This document shows, piece after piece, positions 56,735-64,000 of a stretch of DNA of 64,000 nucleotides; within the stretch, counting starts at the first letter, position 1, and every line of letters starts with the position of its first letter. The DNA is from Sphingomonas jatrophae (lineage in GTDB: Bacteria > Pseudomonadota > Alphaproteobacteria > Sphingomonadales > Sphingomonadaceae), in contig NZ_FOZG01000001.1 in NCBI RefSeq assembly GCF_900113315.1, positions 992,001-1,056,000 on the forward strand. Reading direction: 5' to 3'. The position numbers and the translations under genes were made by a program. The notes beneath the pieces were generated by a model. The model made no database searches and was not told where the DNA came from. It saw only the letters and a list, made by a program, of their open reading frames with translations.

Positions 56735-57348
56735 GCGACATCGAGACGATCATGCGGACGGCGCCGGTGATCCCGGTGCTGGTGATCGACGATCTCGCGC
56801 ATGCGCTGCCTCTTGCTCAGGCGCTGGTGGCGGGCGGCTTGCGCGTGCTGGAGGTGACGCTGCGCACGCGGCACGGGCTGGACGCGATTCGCGCGATGAA
56901 GGCGGTGCCGGGCGCGATCGTCGGCGCGGGCACCGTGCTGGACGTGCCGCAGCTGGAGGCGAGCCTCACCGCGGGCGCGGAGTTCATCGTCTCCCCCGGC
57001 CTGACCGATCCGCTGGCGCGATTTGCGCGGGCAAACAACGTGCCGTTCCTGCCGGGCGTGTCCGATGCGTCCGACATCATGCGGGGGCTGGATCACGGGC
57101 TGGACCGCTTCAAATTCTTCCCGGCGGAGGCTTCGGGCGGGTTGCCGGCGTTGCGGGCACTGTCCGGCCCGTTCGGCCAGGTCCGCTTCTGCCCGACCGG
57201 CGGCATCACCGCGGCGACGGCGGCGACGTGGCTGGCGGAGCCGGCGGTGCTCTGCGTCGGCGGTAGCTGGGTGGTGCCGAAGGGGCCGCTGGACGTCGGG
57301 CGGGTCGAAACGCTGGCGCGCGAAGCGGCGGGGTTGCGGGGCGCCTAG
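56731..57348 (+). CDS. eda: 2-keto-3-deoxy-6-phosphogluconate aldolase
   Basis: The 205-residue enzyme cleaves 2-keto-3-deoxy-6-phosphogluconate to pyruvate and glyceraldehyde-3-phosphate. The Schiff-base lysine lies in RFKFFPAEASGG near 127-138, the acid/base Glu in LEVTLRT near 44-50, and VGAGTVL near 66-72 completes the site. The ATG overlaps the glk stop. Its stop codon shares the palindrome CTAG with the stop of the convergent nitronate monooxygenase gene. Confidence 0.96.
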   Translation: MSDIETIMRTAPVIPVLVIDDLAHALPLAQALVAGGLRVLEVTLRTRHGLDAIRAMKAVPGAIVGAGTVLDVPQLEASLTAGAEFIVSPGLTDPLARFARANNVPFLPGVSDASDIMRGLDHGLDRFKFFPAEASGGLPALRALSGPFGQVRFCPTGGITAATAATWLAEPAVLCVGGSWVVPKGPLDVGRVETLAREAAGLRGA

Positions 57349-58406
57349 CCGGTTCGCACGCGGGCCAGCTCCGCAGTCAGCGTCCGCACGAGTTCAGCCG
57401 CTGGCATGGCGCGGGCGAGCGGGGCACCCTGTCCAGCCCAGTGCGCGCCGAAGTCATGCTCTCCCGCCGCGCTCGCCGCGGCGTGCAGCGCTTTACCGGC
57501 ATCATAGGCGATCGGGTAATCGGGTGGACGCCGCTCGCCGATCTCCGCCTCCAGCGCGCTGAAGCGGTTGGCCAGCACGCGGGCCGGCCGACCGGAGATG
57601 AGCCGGGTCATCGTGGTATGATGCGCGGCGGACCCGAACAGTCGCTCCTTGTAGGAAAAGCTTGCGGCGGATTCCGGACAGGCGATGAACGCGGTGCCGA
57701 GCTGCGCGGCGACTGCGCCGAGGGCGAGCGCGGCGGCGATTCCGGCACCATCCATGATGCCACCCGCTGCGATCACCGGCAGCTTGCCTTCCCGCACCAG
57801 CAGGCGGGTGACCGCGAGCGTGCCGAGTTCGTCGTCCGCTGCGTCGGGATCGAACATGCTGCGATGCCCGCCCTCCTCGAACCCCTGCGCCACGACCAGA
57901 TCGATGCCGGCGGCGGCGATGGCGGTCGCTTCGGCAAGGCCCGTCGCGGTTGCGATCAGCAGGATGCCGCGATCTTTCAGCGCTGCGACCGCGGCAGCGG
58001 ACGGCAGGCCGAAATGGAAGCTGATGACGGGCGGTGCGGCGTCGAGCAGCATCGCCAGCATCTCCGGATCATCGGCGAAGCTGCGGTAGATGGTGCGCAG
58101 CCGAGAGGGTGGCTGCGCGCCGTAGGTAGTGAACAGGGGTTGCAGCGCATCGAGCCACGCGGCCTCGCGCACGGCATCCGCAACCGGCGACGCATGGACG
58201 AACAGGTTGACGTTGAACGGACGATCCGTGCCCGCGCGCACCGCGTCGATCATCGCGCGGGCGCCCGATGCATCGGTGGCGCCGACCGCGATCGAGCCGA
58301 GCGCGCCCGCATTGGAGACGTTCGCCGCCATTCCAGGGGTCGAGACGCCGGCCATCGGCGCCTGGATCAGCGGAATGGAAAGGCCGAGGCGATCGAGCGG
58401 GGACAT
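57345..58406 (-). CDS. Nitronate monooxygenase
   Basis: The 353-residue FMN enzyme of the NMO family oxidises alkyl nitronates such as propionate-3-nitronate. It has IQAPMAGVSTPGMAANVSNAGALG near the N-terminus (FMN phosphate and isoalloxazine contact), the active-site region QGFEEGGHR near 172-180, and IAAGGIMDGAGIAAALALGA near 210-229. A TIM-barrel throughout. The likely role is detoxification of nitronates. It converges on eda and overlaps its stop. Confidence 0.88.
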   Translation of the reverse strand: MSPLDRLGLSIPLIQAPMAGVSTPGMAANVSNAGALGSIAVGATDASGARAMIDAVRAGTDRPFNVNLFVHASPVADAVREAAWLDALQPLFTTYGAQPPSRLRTIYRSFADDPEMLAMLLDAAPPVISFHFGLPSAAAVAALKDRGILLIATATGLAEATAIAAAGIDLVVAQGFEEGGHRSMFDPDAADDELGTLAVTRLLVREGKLPVIAAGGIMDGAGIAAALALGAVAAQLGTAFIACPESAASFSYKERLFGSAAHHTTMTRLISGRPARVLANRFSALEAEIGERRPPDYPIAYDAGKALHAAASAAGEHDFGAHWAGQGAPLARAMPAAELVRTLTAELARVRTG

Positions 58407-58433
58407 AGCGCGACCCTATGCCCTGGTTCGCGC

Positions 58434-60320
58434 TCAGAACAGCCGCGGCAGCGCCTTTTCCAGCATCAGCAGCTGCCACAGCAAGCGGCCCTGCTCGCTG
58501 CGTCCGGCACGGTGTTCGGCGGCGATGCGGGCAATGGCGGGCATGTCGAACCAGCCGGTGCCGGCGAGGATCTCGCTGCGGCCGAGCGCGGCGGCGGTGT
58601 CCGCCAGGGGTCCGCGGAACCAGGCGCTGACGGGCGTGACGAAGCCCATCTTGCGCCGGTAGAGGATGTCGTCGGGCAGCCAGCGCGACAGCGTGCGCTT
58701 GAGGAGATATTTGCCCTCCCCGCGCTTCAGCCGCAGCCCGGCCGGCAAAGTCGCGGCGAACTGGATCAGGCGGTGATCGAGCAGAGGCTCGCGCGCTTCA
58801 AGGCTGACGGCCATGCTGGTGCGATCGACCTTGGTCAGGATGTCGCCCGGCAGCCACAGCTTGAGATCGCAATATTGTGCGCGGTCGAGCGCATCGCGGG
58901 CGGGCGCGGCGGCGTAGAGGCGTTCCCAGCGCTCCTCCGCGCGGTGGCCGGCGATGGCGTGGCGAAAGCCGTTTGAATAAAGCCGCTGTCGGATGCGGGG
59001 CGGCGTGACCCCGACCGCCTGCGCATAGGCCGCGCCCGCCTCCGCCCCGATGCCCTCCAGCGTCGACTTGAAGCGGAGCGGCCGCGGCGCCCAGTCGAGC
59101 TTCGGCCAGCGCGCGGCGAGCGGGGCGACGACGTTCCGCCGGAAACCCGAGGGCAGCAGGCCCCGCACCCGCTCCTCCGCGGCGAAGAAAGCGTGGCGGC
59201 GATAGCCGGCGAAGGCCTCGTCCGCGCCGTCACCCGACAGCGCGACAGTCACCCGCTCGCGCGCAAGCTCGGCCACGCGGTAGGTGGCGAGTGCAGACGC
59301 ATCGGCGAACGGCTCGTCGAAATGATGCGCGAGCGTGTCGACAAGGCCGATGTCCATCGCCTCGACGGTGCGGCTGCGATGCGCAGTGGCGAAACGGCGG
59401 GCGATCTGCTCGGCATAGCGGCTCTCGTCATGGCCGGCCTCGGCAAAACCGATCGAGCAGGTCTCAACCGCCTGCCCGCTCGCCTCCGCCATCAAGGCGA
59501 CAACACCCGAAGAGTCGACGCCGCCCGACAGGAAGGCGCCGAGCGGCACATCCGCAACCATGCGCGACCGGACCGCCTGGCGGAGCAGATCGGCCAGTTC
59601 CTCCTCAAGCGCGGCGGCGCTGCCGGTGGCGCGATCGGCAAAGCTGACGTCCCACCATCGCTGCGGCTCCGGCAGCGGGAGATCGCGGCGGACGAGCAGG
59701 CGGTGGCCGGCGGGGAGCTTGCGCACGCCCGCGACGAAGCAGGCATCGTCGGGCACGTAACCGAACGCCAGATAATCCTCGATCGCGCGCGGATCGGGCG
59801 TGCTGCGGAAGCGTGGATGGGCGAGGATGCCCTTCAGTTCGGAGGCGAACAGCAGGGTGCCGTCCCCCAGCTCCGCATAATGGAGCGGCTTCACGCCGAG
59901 CCGGTCGCGCGCGAGAAACAGGCCGAGATCCGCATCGTGCAGCGCGAAGGCGAACATGCCGTCGAACCGGTCGAGGCAGTCCGGACCCCATTGCCGCCAG
60001 CCGTGGAGGATCACCTCCGTATCACTGGCGGTGCGGAAGACGTGGCCGTGCGCCTCCAGTTCGGCGCGGACGGCGCGGAAATTGTAGATCTCGCCATTGA
60101 ATACGACGCAGATGCGGCCGTCCGGCGACAGCATCGGCTGGTCGCCTGTCGCGAGATCGATGATCGACAGACGGCGATGGCCGAGGCCGACGCCGGGGCC
60201 GGTCCACACGCCCGCACCATCGGGGCCGCGGTGCGCGATGGCGTCCGTCATCGCGGCGACGCGCGCGGGATCGACGGGCTTCAGTCCCTCGCGGTGGAAG
60301 ATGCCGGCAATGCCGCACAT
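58434..60320 (-). CDS. XrtA-system amidotransferase (asparagine synthase-like)
   Basis: The 628-residue glutamine-hydrolysing amidotransferase has a class II glutaminase domain (Cys2 nucleophile, then GIAGIFHREG; HRGPDGAG near 30-37) and an asparagine-synthase domain with the PP-loop LSGGVDSSGV near 261-270. Its place after xrtA marks it as the amidotransferase of the exosortase A / exopolysaccharide cluster, where it probably amidates an uronic acid or amino sugar of the exported glycan rather than making asparagine. The ATG overlaps the xrtA stop (ATGA). It is the last gene of the cluster in this window. Confidence 0.9.
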   Translation of the reverse strand: MCGIAGIFHREGLKPVDPARVAAMTDAIAHRGPDGAGVWTGPGVGLGHRRLSIIDLATGDQPMLSPDGRICVVFNGEIYNFRAVRAELEAHGHVFRTASDTEVILHGWRQWGPDCLDRFDGMFAFALHDADLGLFLARDRLGVKPLHYAELGDGTLLFASELKGILAHPRFRSTPDPRAIEDYLAFGYVPDDACFVAGVRKLPAGHRLLVRRDLPLPEPQRWWDVSFADRATGSAAALEEELADLLRQAVRSRMVADVPLGAFLSGGVDSSGVVALMAEASGQAVETCSIGFAEAGHDESRYAEQIARRFATAHRSRTVEAMDIGLVDTLAHHFDEPFADASALATYRVAELARERVTVALSGDGADEAFAGYRRHAFFAAEERVRGLLPSGFRRNVVAPLAARWPKLDWAPRPLRFKSTLEGIGAEAGAAYAQAVGVTPPRIRQRLYSNGFRHAIAGHRAEERWERLYAAAPARDALDRAQYCDLKLWLPGDILTKVDRTSMAVSLEAREPLLDHRLIQFAATLPAGLRLKRGEGKYLLKRTLSRWLPDDILYRRKMGFVTPVSAWFRGPLADTAAALGRSEILAGTGWFDMPAIARIAAEHRAGRSEQGRLLWQLLMLEKALPRLF

Positions 60321-61882
60321 CAGCGTTCGTCCAGCATGGCGGCGACGACGCGCTCGGGCGATCCGAGCGCGGGCAGGAAGGCGTCGATCGCGGCCCGCGC
60401 GCCGGGTTCGGGCGCGGAGACGAGGATCGCGGCCGCGCGCTGCGGGCCGCCGAGCAATCGCGCCCGCAACGTTTCCAGCTTCACGCGCGCTTCGTTCCCG
60501 GTCGTGACATCGCCGACGCGGTAGAAGAGCGCCACCTCGCGCACAATGGGGCCGCGTGGGGATCCGGCGGTGATCCGCTCCGCCCGGCCGCCGGGCGGGG
60601 GCGTGGTGGCGCTGGTCCATGTCCAGACGCCGTCCTCACCCGTCGCGCCCTGGCCGAAGCCGACCAGTTCGCGCCCCTCCTCCTGCCGCGCGAAGACGGT
60701 GACGGCGAGATCGACTTCGTGGCCACCGGCATTGCGATAACGGCCAATCAGGCTGTGATCGGGATTGCGGAAGGACGGACCCCACGGCACCGCATCCTCC
60801 ATCGGCACGCGCGTCCAGCCGGGCACGGCGGGCAGGAAGAGGCGGCGGTCGAGCGGCGGCGCAGCGGCGGCGACGACATGCGACCAGATGAGCGGCGCGG
60901 CGGCGAGCGCCAGGCCGGCGAGCGCCTGCGGCCAGCCGAGCCGGTGATGGCGCGGACTGGGATCGAGCCGCTCGGGGGAGAACCACGGATCGGTCGGGCT
61001 CCGGTCGAACCAGCGCCAGAAGATCGCCAGCAGCGCGGCAATAACGAGGCCGAAGAAGATCCAGCCATAGACGATGTGATCGAAATCGTCGGCGAGCTTC
61101 AGCCCGCGCTTCGATGCCACCCAGATGGTCGCCCATGCGCGCACCCCATTCGCCAGCACCGGCACGACGATGCAGGCGGCGAGGAAGGCGATGCGGCGGG
61201 ATAGCCGCGTGAAGCAGAGGTTCGCCGCCAAAGCACCGAAGGCGAGCATGGCGACGAGGAACTTCACGCCCGAACACGCCTCCGCCACCTCGAACCAGCC
61301 ATGCGGCGTGGTGATGAACACGCCGTCGAGCGTGGCGGGCATGCCCGCGAGCGCCAGCAGCGCCATGCACATCTTTGCGGTCAGCGTTTGCAGCGGCGGC
61401 ACCAGCTCCTCGCCCGCGGGCACGAGGAAGAGGAGGTAGAAGAGCGGAAAGGCGAGTGCACGGGCGACAGGCAGGCCGAGCGTCGCCACGACCATGCCCT
61501 GCACCATCAGCACGAGGCCGAGATGCCGGGCGAGCGCGACCCCCGCCGCATCGCCGAGCAGCCAGCCCACCGCCCCCACGCCGACGAGCAGCAGCCCCGG
61601 CCACCAGCCGCGCGGCGCGATGCGGGCGAGCCCGCCGCGCCGCTGCCAGACGAGCCAGGCGGTGATCGGAGCGATGAACAGGCAATGCTGGAAGGTGGAA
61701 CTGTTCCACCAGATGCCCGCCATGTCGGCAAGATCGCGGTGAAAGAGAAGGAGCAGGACCGCCTCTGCCGTCGCCAGCAGCGCGAGCGCGCGCGGCCAGC
61801 CATAGTCACCCAACCTGTCCCGGGTGGCGGAGGCGGACGGCGCCGTGACAGGCTGGACGACCACGGGGCGGATCAGGGTCAT
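60320..61882 (-). CDS. xrtA: Exosortase A fused to an EpsI-type domain
   Basis: The 520-residue membrane protease-transpeptidase cleaves PEP-CTERM signals and attaches proteins to the cell surface. The exosortase domain (about 35-290, eight or so helices) shows the catalytic triad C203 (EACSGVKF), R248 (NGVRAW) and H269 (DHIVYGWIFF). The C-terminal half (about 320-520) is an EpsI-like periplasmic domain, fused as in the exosortase A type. The ATG overlaps the glycosyltransferase stop (ATGA). Its protein substrates, with PEP-CTERM tails, are not in this window. Confidence 0.93.
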   Translation of the reverse strand: MTLIRPVVVQPVTAPSASATRDRLGDYGWPRALALLATAEAVLLLLFHRDLADMAGIWWNSSTFQHCLFIAPITAWLVWQRRGGLARIAPRGWWPGLLLVGVGAVGWLLGDAAGVALARHLGLVLMVQGMVVATLGLPVARALAFPLFYLLFLVPAGEELVPPLQTLTAKMCMALLALAGMPATLDGVFITTPHGWFEVAEACSGVKFLVAMLAFGALAANLCFTRLSRRIAFLAACIVVPVLANGVRAWATIWVASKRGLKLADDFDHIVYGWIFFGLVIAALLAIFWRWFDRSPTDPWFSPERLDPSPRHHRLGWPQALAGLALAAAPLIWSHVVAAAAPPLDRRLFLPAVPGWTRVPMEDAVPWGPSFRNPDHSLIGRYRNAGGHEVDLAVTVFARQEEGRELVGFGQGATGEDGVWTWTSATTPPPGGRAERITAGSPRGPIVREVALFYRVGDVTTGNEARVKLETLRARLLGGPQRAAAILVSAPEPGARAAIDAFLPALGSPERVVAAMLDER

Positions 61883-63045
61883 GCGCGGCCGAGCAGCGCG
61901 GGCAGACCCGCCAGCCGCGCCTCCCAGCCATAGCGGGCGATCATGCGGGCGCGGCCTGCGTCGCCGAGCGCACTGCAACGGGCCGGATCGGCGAGGAGGT
62001 CGATCACCGCGGCCGCCAGCGCCTCTCCCTCGGCGACGATTAGGTCACGCCCGGGCACGGCGTCGATGCCCTCGCGCGCCTGGGGGGAGGCGACGACCGC
62101 GCGGGCCATCGCCATCGCCTCAAGCACCTTGTTCTGCACGCCGCGCGCGATGGTGAGCGGCGCGACGACCACGTCGGCGCGGGCGAGCCAGGTACGCGTG
62201 TCGGGCACCTCGCCGGTCACGGTTACGCCTGGCAGCGCCGCCAGCGCGCGCACCGCGGGCGTAGGCGCACGCCCGACGATGGCGAAGGCGGCGACAGGAT
62301 GCGCGGTGCGGATGAGCGGCAGCGCATCCGTGGCGAAGCGCGTCACCGCCCCGACGTTCGGCGGGTAATCCATCTGGCCGGTGAACAGGATCAGCGGGCC
62401 GTCATGTGCGATGGGCGGCACGGCGGCGGGATCGTAGCGGGCGAGATCGATGCCATTCTCGATCACCACCGCGTTCGTGGCGCCCGAGCGGGTGCGGAAC
62501 AGCGCCGCCTCCGCCTCGCTGACGAAGCTGGCGGCGTGCGCGCGCTTCGCCTGCGCGGCTTCGTAAGCGGCGAGACGGCGGCCCTCGCGGCGGTGGACCC
62601 ACGCCATCGGGCCGCTGCCCTGTCCATAAGCCTCGAACTTGGCGCTATCGACGTCGACCAGATCGAGCAGCAGGCGCCCCTTGAACTCCGCCGGCACGGC
62701 GCGCGCGGTCTGGCCGGAGAAGGCCACGATCGTGTCGATCGGCTCCGCCGCCAGCAAGTCCGCGACCGCGCGCGCGAAAGCGGGTTCGCCATAGGCCTCG
62801 ACCGAGACGGGCGTGCCGCGGGCGAGTGCGATCAGTCCGGCGACAGGCGTGGAGCGGCGACGCGGCACCAGCGCCACGCGGCCGAGACGGTCGCGCAGAG
62901 GATCCTCCCCCTCCCCATCGGCGAAGGCGACGAGGTGGACGCGACCCAGCCGGGTGAGCGCCTGGAGCAGGTGGTAGGAGCGGATGCGGTCGCCGCGGTC
63001 GGGCGGCCAGGGCGTGCGGTGCGCCAGGAACAATATGTCGCCCAT
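61879..63045 (-). CDS. XrtA/PEP-CTERM-system glycosyltransferase (TIGR03087-like)
   Basis: The 388-residue protein is a GT-B fold sugar transferase of the exosortase-linked group. The N-terminus (ILFLAHRTPWPPDRGDRIRSYHLL) is the hallmark of that group. ILFTGQMDYPPNVGAV near 225-240 precedes the C-terminal donor-binding domain, which has the GVQNKVLEAMAMARAVVAS motif near 310-328. It probably adds a sugar during synthesis of the surface exopolysaccharide. The ATG at 63045 shares one base with the FemAB-like stop (TGATG). Linkage and donor are unknown. Confidence 0.9.
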   Translation of the reverse strand: MGDILFLAHRTPWPPDRGDRIRSYHLLQALTRLGRVHLVAFADGEGEDPLRDRLGRVALVPRRRSTPVAGLIALARGTPVSVEAYGEPAFARAVADLLAAEPIDTIVAFSGQTARAVPAEFKGRLLLDLVDVDSAKFEAYGQGSGPMAWVHRREGRRLAAYEAAQAKRAHAASFVSEAEAALFRTRSGATNAVVIENGIDLARYDPAAVPPIAHDGPLILFTGQMDYPPNVGAVTRFATDALPLIRTAHPVAAFAIVGRAPTPAVRALAALPGVTVTGEVPDTRTWLARADVVVAPLTIARGVQNKVLEAMAMARAVVASPQAREGIDAVPGRDLIVAEGEALAAAVIDLLADPARCSALGDAGRARMIARYGWEARLAGLPALLGRA

Positions 63046-64000
63046 CAACCGAGCCCGCGCGAAATCCCCGGGCCGAGGAGATTGGCGACGCGCAGCGGCA
63101 GCTTCTGCCACAGCGCCACCTGCATGCGATATTTCGGGCTGAGCGGGTTGATCTCGCGCTTCGCCTCGCCCGCTGCGGTGCGCGACGCGTAGGCGAGCGG
63201 CACGGCCTCGAACCCCCAGTTGCGCTTAAACGCGGCGGCGCCGGTGCCGACCTTGGAGCGGCCAAAATCGAATGAGGTGCAGCCCCGCTCCCGCGCATGG
63301 CGCATCAGCGCGAAATACATCAGGTCGTTCGCGCGCCACGTCCGCGCCTCCGCCGTGCCGCCGCCCCAGTAGGGCATGACGCAACCGCGCCAGTAGAGCG
63401 ACAGGACGGAGGCGATGGCCCGCCCGTCATGCCGGACGGTGAGGATGTCCGCTTCCTCGCCGAAACGCTCCAGCACCTCGGCGAACATGCGGCGGGGGAA
63501 GACGGGGGTGCCGAGATTGCGCACGCTTGTCGCGTAGACGGCGTGGTGCGTGGCGACGTCGCGGCCGATCTCGACCTCGAGATCGAAGCCGAGCGCGCGG
63601 CGCACCTCGGCGCGCTGCTTGCGCGGGATCGCCTTCAGCTCCGCCTCGTCATCGGCGGCGATGGGGCGGGTGAAGCCGACGTAGCTCGTCTCGTCGCGCG
63701 CCCAGCCTTCGGGAAGGTGGCCGCCACGCAACTCCAGCGTCGGACAGACGCGGCGTTCGGCCTGATCCCACGCCGCCTCGGCAAGCAGCTCGGCGGTCGC
63801 ATCGTCATCGGCGATGATGCCGCCGCCGACCGCGAAGCCCGACGAGACGAGCGCGCGGCCGAACAAAGGCGAATGCACTTCCGTCAGCGGCACGAAGCCG
63901 GTCAGCGCGCCACCCCGCTCCGCCACCAGCGCGACGTGACGCTGACCGCAGCCGGCGGCGACGCCGCGGCCCCAAGCGGCGAGATGGAACGGCGTGCCTT
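63045..64000 (-). CDS. FemAB-like XrtA/PEP-CTERM-system protein (5' end missing)
   Basis: The frame is open to the right edge and the first visible codons read GTPFHLAAWGRGVAAG, a typical early motif of this family, so only a short N-terminus is missing. 317 residues are visible. It is a GNAT-fold, FemAB-like peptidyltransferase with AIPRKQRAEVRRAL near 125-138, and later WRANDLMYFALMRHARERG and DFGRSKVGTGAAAFKRNWGF. In this cluster it is thought to add an amino acid to a lipid carrier or glycan. It leads the glycosyltransferase, xrtA and amidotransferase genes on the same strand. Confidence 0.88.
   Translation of the reverse strand, partial: GTPFHLAAWGRGVAAGCGQRHVALVAERGGALTGFVPLTEVHSPLFGRALVSSGFAVGGGIIADDDATAELLAEAAWDQAERRVCPTLELRGGHLPEGWARDETSYVGFTRPIAADDEAELKAIPRKQRAEVRRALGFDLEVEIGRDVATHHAVYATSVRNLGTPVFPRRMFAEVLERFGEEADILTVRHDGRAIASVLSLYWRGCVMPYWGGGTAEARTWRANDLMYFALMRHARERGCTSFDFGRSKVGTGAAAFKRNWGFEAVPLAYASRTAAGEAKREINPLSPKYRMQVALWQKLPLRVANLLGPGISRGLG

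Overview
The window looks like a chromosomal segment of a sphingomonad (Alphaproteobacteria, Sphingomonadaceae: Sphingomonas or a close relative). The DNA is GC-rich and densely coded. It carries a complete Entner-Doudoroff gene set (zwf-pgl-edd-glk-eda), a cell-cycle type GANTC methyltransferase (ccrM), the exosortase A cluster (FemAB-like protein, TIGR03087-type glycosyltransferase, XrtA/EpsI, amidotransferase), an aa3-oxidase subunit IV microprotein, an alphaproteobacterial LexA box and an EcfG-type stress promoter. The assignment rests on recognised families and gene order, not on a database search. No phage, transposase, integrase or CRISPR array was seen.

Layout. 1-4592 (minus): branched-chain 2-oxo acid dehydrogenase E1-alpha, E1-beta and E2 (E2 runs off the left edge) behind an APC amino-acid permease. 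4728-6578 (plus): AsmA-like protein. 6580-14156 (minus): seven translationally overlapping or abutting genes for a tripartite MacAB-type efflux system (outer membrane lipoprotein, HlyD adaptor, ABC ATPase, MacB permease) with an exported triple EF-hand protein, an OmpR-type regulator and its sensor kinase. 14213-15709: EAL phosphodiesterase with a degenerate GGDEF domain. 15786-23959 (minus): fused 5-oxoprolinase/hydantoinase, DUF969, DUF979, DUF2891, a lipoprotein and an S41-like protease, nearly all overlapping; this is the most interesting little-described unit here.

24022-34913: small HTH protein, UvrD/PcrA helicase behind a LexA box, S8 protease plus DUF985 cupin, a DHA2-type MFS exporter, DUF885 metallopeptidase-like protein, alpha/beta hydrolase, an EntS-like MFS exporter coupled to cysK, and an unlisted-size (45 aa) cytochrome oxidase subunit IV gene. 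35059-44216: sigma-54 activator, bestrophin-like channel, folP, ccrM with five GANTC sites in its upstream region, an exported small protein with a perfect EcfG-type promoter, rnhB, thiD, glmM and an orphan helical protein.

44347-48960 (minus): POT peptide transporter, a lipoprotein amidohydrolase and a second amidohydrolase that has lost its metal-binding HxH. 48961-49598 is non-coding and holds three tandem 167-bp repeats. 49599-57348 (plus): nitroreductase, GntR/YtrA-like regulator, Sua5/TsaC, tRNA-Cys, then the Entner-Doudoroff operon. 57345-64000 (minus): nitronate monooxygenase and the exosortase A cluster, whose FemAB-like gene runs off the right edge.

Three short dispersed repeat families (31 bp, 34 bp and 167 bp) occupy many of the few real intergenic gaps. 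Start codons were chosen from ribosome binding sites, family N-termini and the strong local habit of stop/start overlaps (ATGA, GTGA, TGATG), so several genes start later than their longest open frame.
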